12,311 nucleotides of DNA. Source: Planctomycetota bacterium (GTDB taxonomy: Bacteria; Planctomycetota; Phycisphaerae; Sedimentisphaerales; Anaerobacaceae). The notes beneath the pieces were generated by a model. That model was not told the DNA's origin. It saw only the letters and a list, made by a program, of their open reading frames with translations, and ran no database searches. Positions 6,124-10,338 of the stretch are shown one piece after another (positions within the stretch are counted from its first letter, which is position 1; each line of letters opens with the position of its first letter). The stretch spans positions 1 through 12,311 of the forward strand of contig JAPLMV010000187.1 in assembly GCA_026386835.1 (NCBI GenBank), read 5' to 3'. A program made the position numbers and the translations under genes.

Positions 6124-6143
6124 GCTTGGCTACGCAACCAAGC
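6124..6143 (-). terminator. Hairpin after the PEP-CTERM tail remnant
   Basis: GCTTGG (6124-6129) and CCAAGC (6138-6143) pair around an 8-nt loop. On the minus strand it begins 8 bp after the stop of the PEP-CTERM-like tail at 6152 and is followed by GTTT; on the + strand it is followed by TTTT. It may be the original terminator of the lost PEP-CTERM gene. It lies upstream of the zinc-ribbon start codon. Confidence 0.4.
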
Positions 6144-6151
6144 TTTTCAAT

Positions 6152-6205
6152 TCAACTATAACAGCAGCGTTTTCTTTTCAAAAACAGTCCACCGAGGCCG
6201 AGCAG
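6152..6205 (-). pseudogene. Truncated PEP-CTERM sorting tail (remnant A)
   Basis: On the minus strand, 6205 to 6152 reads LLGLGGLFLKRKR, then CCYS and a TGA. This is the glycine/leucine helix plus basic cluster that ends PEP-CTERM exported proteins. The PEP motif itself is missing: upstream in frame the codons give ...LRNKTQ, and the frame then runs out of register into the 3' end of the lipoprotein gene. It shares CACCGAGGCCGAG (6190-6202) with remnant B (8175-8187). I read it as the 3' end of a destroyed PEP-CTERM gene. A chance match is possible but unlikely given the second copy. Confidence 0.5.
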
Positions 6206-6219
6206 CTGTGTTTTATTCC

Positions 6220-6888
6220 TTAGAAAATATTTAAGTCTAAAATCTCAACCAAGTCTTCCTTATCAATCGCATCGGCGTTCACAGCAATTTGAACGTTGCC
6301 GTCTTTACAAGTGTACCACAAATAATATTGGTCTCTTAAAGAAACAGAACCACTTATAAATTGCGTCTTCAGTGGTTTGCCGAATACTTTATGAAAATTC
6401 TCTAAGGAAAAAAGCCTTCCCTTACACCAAGAGAGGGAATACTGGTCTTTATACTGGTCAACCAATTTCTTAACTTCTTGTGCTGTTTTGTTCCTTAAAG
6501 AACCATCACAGCTTTGTATAAATTCAGCCCATTCTTTTTTCGTGCGTTCACATTTAGCTTCCCGCTCTCTAAGTTCTTGTTGACGTTGATATTCTTGTTG
6601 ACGCTGATATTCCAGGTCTGGTTCGACTCGAAGTTCATCATGTAGAAGTTCGTCACGTTTTTTATCAATCTTTTCGCCATCTTTTTTGTAATTTGCTAAA
6701 TAGCCACTGTATGATTCCATCTTGCGCCATTGCTTATAAAGCTTTTTTAGGCTCTTTTCATTGTTAGCATAGATAAGTGCCTCATCTATTGGCAGGTTTC
6801 TTTCCCCTGTTGGTGTTTGAACTTTATATGTGATAGCACAACCAGTGAACAATAAAAGAACGATTGATATTATAGTGAACTTTCTCAT
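6220..6888 (-). CDS. Predicted lipoprotein with coiled-coil segment
   Basis: This is a 222-residue protein with no family recognised. Residues 1-17 form a lipoprotein signal: basic MRK, hydrophobic core, and LLLFTGC with C17 as the likely lipidated cysteine. The centre is strongly charged and helical, with a repeated QRQQE/YQRQQE unit and REREAKCERTKKEW suggesting a coiled coil (about 100-135). The C-terminal part has several aromatics and two cysteines (SWCKGRLF, LWYTCKDGN) and looks like a small beta domain. The ATG at 6888 overlaps the TGA of the upstream thioredoxin-like gene as ATGA, indicating translational coupling. An upstream ATG at 6906 would add MERIRN before the signal and is less likely. 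It probably acts in the envelope together with the thioredoxin-like protein; the function is unknown. Confidence 0.75.
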   Translation of the reverse strand: MRKFTIISIVLLLFTGCAITYKVQTPTGERNLPIDEALIYANNEKSLKKLYKQWRKMESYSGYLANYKKDGEKIDKKRDELLHDELRVEPDLEYQRQQEYQRQQELREREAKCERTKKEWAEFIQSCDGSLRNKTAQEVKKLVDQYKDQYSLSWCKGRLFSLENFHKVFGKPLKTQFISGSVSLRDQYYLWYTCKDGNVQIAVNADAIDKEDLVEILDLNIF

Positions 6889-8000
6889 ATTCCGAATTCT
6901 TTCCATTTATTGAGTATATCTTCTTTTGAATAGAATCCCTCGTGACGGTATAGCTCTTTACCGCTGGCGTCATAAAAAATCTGAGTTGGGATTATGTTTA
7001 TCTTGTATTTTTTGGCTTCATCAGGATTTTCCCAGACATCAATAAAGACCACCTGAAACTTGCCTTGATACTCAGTTTTAAGCTCTTTGAGTATCGGTGC
7101 CATTATTTTGCAAGGGATGCTTTTGTCGGCGCCCAAATCCACAAGTCGTGGCAAATTAGCCGTCGTCTCTGCACTATTTGGATTTTTCCGATTCTGTGGC
7201 TTGCTATCAGTCGTTGCTTCTGAATTTGAACTTGCCGTTGCAACAGGTTCAGAAACCGAAGCTTTATCTTTTTGCTTTAATTTAGAATCTTCACTATCTT
7301 CTCCTTTCGCGCCTATAAGACCTTTTTCATAAAGTTCTTCATGCAGTGCTGGGTCAATAGCATGACTACGCAAATAGGTTTCAAGGGAGTTTCTGTTTAG
7401 GTTAAATCTGTCCTTATTATACTCCTCTGTAGCCTCATTACATCGCTTGATAAAATTATCCAAATCAACAAACGTATTCGAAAAGGTTGGATGCTTCTTC
7501 GCAATTACTGTAAAATCATTACTAAAGGTCACAACACGAAAGAATAAACAGAAGAATATCAGTCCAACTGTGATAACCCCGATAACATACCAGAATTTGC
7601 TTTTCTTTCTTTTGCTTTTTAACACAGCTATCGCATCCTCTCTCGTTATGCTTTGGTATTCTTTTTCTTCCATCATTTCACCTTCTTTCAAGGTCTCGCC
7701 TTCATATTTGTCTTTTAGTTTGGCCTGTCCACTTAATATCTTATCTCTTGAGAACAAATACCATGGGAAGAAAATAATCCACAATAATAACACTGCTGCA
7801 AACACACCACCTCCACCATATACAGTCGAACCTAGAGATGTTTTGTATTTTTTGAACTCAATTTTACGCGCATCGAAACCAGCCCAGATTGATGTTGCGA
7901 GAAGCATTATTCCCCCGACAGCAGTAGGTAGCTGTAAAGCTGCGCTAACTACTACCCCGGTAAATAGAATTCCAATACTAATTAAAATGGCGCAATACAA
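6885..8000 (-). CDS. Membrane-anchored thioredoxin-like protein lacking the first active-site cysteine
   Basis: This is a 371-residue protein. Hydrophobic segments lie at about 3-22, 28-42, 62-83 and 136-156; a motif SIWAGFDARKI...LLLWIIFFPWYLFSRDKI resembles small membrane domains of unknown function. A Ser/Thr/Asn/Lys-rich linker (about 232-282) leads to a C-terminal thioredoxin fold (about 283-371). That fold contains LPRLVDLGADKSIPCKIM, VVFIDVWENPDEAKKY, cis-proline IIPTQ (P338) and FYDASGKELYRHEGF. The active site is S294-I-P-C297 instead of CxxC, so the usual nucleophilic cysteine is replaced. The start is uncertain. TTG at 8000 is the first accepted start codon, with AAGGAG 11 nt upstream. 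The frame is open about 24 codons further up, but with no ATG, GTG or TTG. It overlaps the lipoprotein gene by ATGA, so the two are likely one functional unit. Confidence 0.75.
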   Translation of the reverse strand: MYCAILISIGILFTGVVVSAALQLPTAVGGIMLLATSIWAGFDARKIEFKKYKTSLGSTVYGGGGVFAAVLLLWIIFFPWYLFSRDKILSGQAKLKDKYEGETLKEGEMMEEKEYQSITREDAIAVLKSKRKKSKFWYVIGVITVGLIFFCLFFRVVTFSNDFTVIAKKHPTFSNTFVDLDNFIKRCNEATEEYNKDRFNLNRNSLETYLRSHAIDPALHEELYEKGLIGAKGEDSEDSKLKQKDKASVSEPVATASSNSEATTDSKPQNRKNPNSAETTANLPRLVDLGADKSIPCKIMAPILKELKTEYQGKFQVVFIDVWENPDEAKKYKINIIPTQIFYDASGKELYRHEGFYSKEDILNKWKEFGI

Positions 8001-8148
8001 TTTGTATATTTCTCCTTCAAAAAACTGTTTATTCGGGATTTCCCATATAACCCTGTATATTCTTCTTGCTCAGCTACACCGCATCGCCTCATTTCCAATA
8101 GCTCTGCCACAGGTAGAATATCAAACCTATCTTGAAAAATCAAATACT

Positions 8149-8214
8149 TTAGCGTTTCCTTCTCAACATCCCCGCACCGAGGCCGAGAAGTAAAAGCGTG
8201 GCGGGCTCGGGAAC
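8149..8214 (-). pseudogene. Orphan PEP-CTERM sorting signal (remnant B)
   Basis: The minus strand from 8214 reads VPEPATLLLLGLGAG, then MLRRKR and TAA at 8151-8149. This is a textbook PEP-CTERM signal: the VPEP motif, a hydrophobic helix and a basic end, normally processed by exosortase. The codon directly upstream of the V is an in-frame TAA, and no exported-protein frame extends into 8215-8874. It is therefore only the tail of a deleted or rearranged gene. It is good evidence that the genome uses a PEP-CTERM/exosortase system elsewhere. Confidence 0.8.
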
Positions 8215-8300
8215 TTAATTAATAAGGCCGTCGGCAGGTAAAGTCAAGGCAAATCGCCAGCTCTTTACCGTTCAACCGTTTTGCCGTCCAACCCCGCAAT

Positions 8301-8328
8301 ACGAGATACGAGCGACAAGCGACGAGAC
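8301..8328. repeat. Four-unit tandem heptanucleotide array
   Basis: Consecutive units ACGAGAT ACGAGCG ACAAGCG ACGAGAC follow one another without gaps. The unit differs from the GTCRWTA type seen elsewhere in the window, but the 7-nt period is the same. It lies in the long gene-free stretch. Confidence 0.6.
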
Positions 8329-8643
8329 ACGGCTTCGGCCATTCGCGCAGCTATCCACAACCAAAATCCAAAAAAAATAAAAATTTTTCACAATTTCTTA
8401 AATCTTTACCCCACAACAACTTATCTCTTCTCTGCGTTCTCGACGAACTCTGCGGTAAGCATTTTTTTGAGCCAAACGCGCATCTTCGCCCCATTGTAGA
8501 GAGACGCTATTTTTCTGCGCCTCGTTCGGAGTTCACGATTCATCGTGTTTCCTATTTGTATGTTCTTTGACAACTGAACAACGAAGCTCAGCCGTGAAAT
8601 CTGTGCAACCTGTGGCTAAAAATCTTTCAGCCAAAAATATTAA

Positions 8644-8664
8644 ATTATGCAAAACAAACCCAAT
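8644..8664 (+). repeat. 21-nt direct repeat, copy 1
   Basis: The sequence begins ATTATGCAAAACAAACCC and recurs exactly at 8735-8755, 91 nt away. It includes an ATG opening a 23-codon frame (MQNKPNFQNAKN...) ending at a TGA, without a Shine-Dalgarno, so probably not a gene. Confidence 0.75.
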
Positions 8665-8734
8665 TTCCAAAACGCCAAAAATGTTTTAACCTTAGTAGAT
8701 ACAAGGAATTACAACAAATTATGAGCTGTGGACT

Positions 8735-8755
8735 ATTATGCAAAACAAACCCAAT
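8735..8755 (+). repeat. 21-nt direct repeat, copy 2
   Basis: This is an exact second copy of 8644-8664. It is followed by a shorter internal echo, CAAACCCAATC, so the AAACCCAAT motif occurs three times in about 120 bp. Confidence 0.75.
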
Positions 8756-8806
8756 CAAACCCAATCTCAGTCATGGGCAGGGTCTTTATCCCACCATTTT
8801 ACTAAT

Positions 8807-8820
8807 AAACGGCAGATGCA
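8807..8820 (+). repeat. Partial third copy of the dispersed repeat
   Basis: AAACGGCAGATGCA is identical to the core of copy 1 (154-167). The CCGCCTAC part is absent. A 14-nt match alone could arise by chance in a window this long, so membership is tentative. Confidence 0.35.
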
Positions 8821-8833
8821 CCCCGAATTTACC

Positions 8834-8863
8834 TTGCACTTTTATGCTGCTGTGATATATGCT
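8834..8863 (+). promoter_or_regulatory. Weak promoter candidate for the SGNH gene
   Basis: TTGCAC at 8834-8839 and TATATG at 8856-8861 (16-nt spacer) or TATGCT at 8858-8863 (18-nt spacer) could form a sigma-70-type promoter about 12 nt before the start codon. Both hexamers deviate from consensus, and the resulting leader would be very short. Confidence 0.25.
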
Positions 8864-8874
8864 GTAACGATAGT

Positions 8875-10332
8875 ATGGGAAAAAAAACAGGTAAATGGAT
8901 TGCCGCCGCTGTAATAATATCTGCCAATATCATCGTATGGCTGCTGCCCAGCGATGTCCGCTATCTTCTCGCCCAGCAAAGAGATATCCTGCTCGGCAGG
9001 TATTCCCTTGAACATGTTTCACTTGGCCTGTTCCTGCTGCCCGCAAGTATTCTTGCCCTGTATGTCAACTTCTCAAATAAGCAAAACGAAAAAAAACGCT
9101 GGTTTGCGGTTATTGCCCTGACAATCTCCCTGTCCCTTTCAATAATGATGGTGGACATTTTCCTGCGCGTTCTCGGCCAAAAACAATACATCGGCAATAG
9201 CTCCCTCTACCACCGTACTCCCGGCACAATGTCTCACAGCATCATAAAGGACACCCCCGAAACATCCTCTGTCTATCCGACAACCGCACCGGGCTACCCC
9301 GATATCGAATATACACTTACCGTCGATAAACGCGGCTTTCGTAATAAAACCGACCTCGATAAGTACGATGTAGTGGTACTCGGCGACTCTTTTGCCGAGG
9401 GCTCCCATGTCTCCGATGAACACGTCTGGCCCGTCCTGCTTGCTCAAAAGACCGGCTACACCGTTTATAACCTTGCAATGTCAGGCGGCTATCCTGACAG
9501 TTACCTTCAAACACTCAGGACATTCGGCTTGGGATTATCCCCGAAAATTGTCATTTGCCTGCTCTATGAAGGAAATGATTTTCGCGATTCCAACTTTCGC
9601 CAAAAAACCGGCATAGCAGAGATTCTAAACTCCTGCATCAGAACATCGCCCATCCGCAGGGCATGTCGAAACATGCTTGTTCGGTATCTGTCCCCGCTCA
9701 ACAGCAGCCGATTAAAATCAATGGTCGCCAATCCCACAAGCCCCGATGACAGCGAGGCAGCGTCTGAAATCTCTGCCGCCGCGAACAGCCCGCTTTCCTT
9801 TTTGCCTGTGGCTGTCCCTGATGGCAATGATGCTAAATATTACACCTTCAAGGTGAAAAAATTGCTGGCACATTTTGAAACGCAGGAGAAATTCATAGGC
9901 TCGTATGGCTGCAAAAAAACTTTTGAAGCCATCTGTGAGATGAAAAAGCTCTGCAGCCAAAAAGATATTCGGTTGATAGTTGCTTATGCTCCCGATGAAC
10001 CGCATATCCTTTTGCCGCTGATAAAGCATAAAATTACACCGCAGCAGCTTTATGCCTTTATGTCGATAAGAGCAAAGAACCTGCCTGTTCCTGAAAATCT
10101 GATGGACTTAACGCTGAGCCAGCTGAATATCCAGGAATCTGAAATAGAAAAATTCTGCCGTCAGCAATCAATCGAATTTGTAAGTTTGACCCAGGCTTTG
10201 CGTCAAAGCGTAGCTGCAGGCGGACAGGCATATTTTACCTATGACCAACACTGGACACCCATCGGCCACCAGGTCGTCGCAGAACTGCTGTCCGGCTGCA
10301 TCAAAAACAACACCGACAAAAATAGTCGATAG
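8875..10332 (+). CDS. Membrane-anchored SGNH/GDSL-type hydrolase or acyltransferase
   Basis: This is a 485-residue protein. Three hydrophobic helices near the N-terminus (about 9-24, 48-65 and 77-99) place the rest outside the cytoplasm. The SGNH fold follows: block I VVLGDSFAEG (168-176, nucleophile S172), block II-like NLAMSGGYPDS, block III YEGND (N234, D235), and the closing DQHWTPIGH (D457, H459). The D-x-H-W ending resembles extracytoplasmic SGNH proteins such as the AlgX/AlgJ group, which act on acyl groups of glycans. The substrate is not known. SGNH/GDSL proteins accompany carbamoyltransferase-SxtJ genes (sxtL in saxitoxin clusters), so it probably belongs functionally with the operon at 2794-5291 despite the intervening segment. 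The start ATG lacks a Shine-Dalgarno. Its stop lies inside a heptad repeat. Confidence 0.85.
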   Translation: MGKKTGKWIAAAVIISANIIVWLLPSDVRYLLAQQRDILLGRYSLEHVSLGLFLLPASILALYVNFSNKQNEKKRWFAVIALTISLSLSIMMVDIFLRVLGQKQYIGNSSLYHRTPGTMSHSIIKDTPETSSVYPTTAPGYPDIEYTLTVDKRGFRNKTDLDKYDVVVLGDSFAEGSHVSDEHVWPVLLAQKTGYTVYNLAMSGGYPDSYLQTLRTFGLGLSPKIVICLLYEGNDFRDSNFRQKTGIAEILNSCIRTSPIRRACRNMLVRYLSPLNSSRLKSMVANPTSPDDSEAASEISAAANSPLSFLPVAVPDGNDAKYYTFKVKKLLAHFETQEKFIGSYGCKKTFEAICEMKKLCSQKDIRLIVAYAPDEPHILLPLIKHKITPQQLYAFMSIRAKNLPVPENLMDLTLSQLNIQESEIEKFCRQQSIEFVSLTQALRQSVAAGGQAYFTYDQHWTPIGHQVVAELLSGCIKNNTDKNSR

Positions 10333-10338
10333 TTGATT
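10325..10338. repeat. Heptanucleotide pair at the convergent gene junction
   Basis: Units GTCGATA GTTGATT span the TAG of the SGNH gene and two bases of the TAA (minus) of the M16 gene. The 13-nt string AATAGTCGATAGT at 10321-10333 is identical to 2008-2020. Confidence 0.45.

Larger units (their letters stand above)
8001..8874. other. 874-bp stretch with no intact gene: remnants and repeats
   Basis: No complete gene is supported. It contains the orphan PEP-CTERM tail at 8149-8214, a four-unit heptad array at 8301-8328, and a 21-nt direct repeat (8644-8664 and 8735-8755). There is also the third partial copy of the dispersed repeat (8807-8820), and a candidate promoter just before the SGNH gene. 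A small CACGA/TCGTG hairpin lies at 8534-8547. Composition is patchy, with A-rich (around 8370-8400) and pyrimidine-rich stretches. Short + strand frames here look like non-coding shadows. It reads as decayed, repeat-rich intergenic DNA. Confidence 0.55.

Noticed and set aside
5700..6220. Integron-like attC sites between the small minus-strand genes
   Set aside because: Hairpins are present, but I found no paired GTTRRRY/RYYYAAC core sites and no integrase in the window.
7982..8149. Minus-strand open frame of about 55 codons (contains PVAELLEMRRCGVAEQEEYTG) before the thioredoxin-like gene
   Set aside because: It has no good start codon or Shine-Dalgarno, overlaps the start region of the thioredoxin-like gene and begins inside the PEP-CTERM remnant; no family recognised.
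7447..8193. Long + strand frame opposite the thioredoxin-like gene
   Set aside because: It is antisense to a protein with clear membrane and thioredoxin features; its translation is low-complexity and family-less.
8281..8499. 72-codon + strand frame in the gene-free stretch
   Set aside because: It runs through the heptad array and A-rich DNA, has no Shine-Dalgarno and its translation is not protein-like.
8219..8874. CRISPR array or tRNA in the repeat-rich stretch
   Set aside because: Repeats are only two exact copies plus short heptads, with no regular spacers; no cloverleaf-like sequence was recognised.
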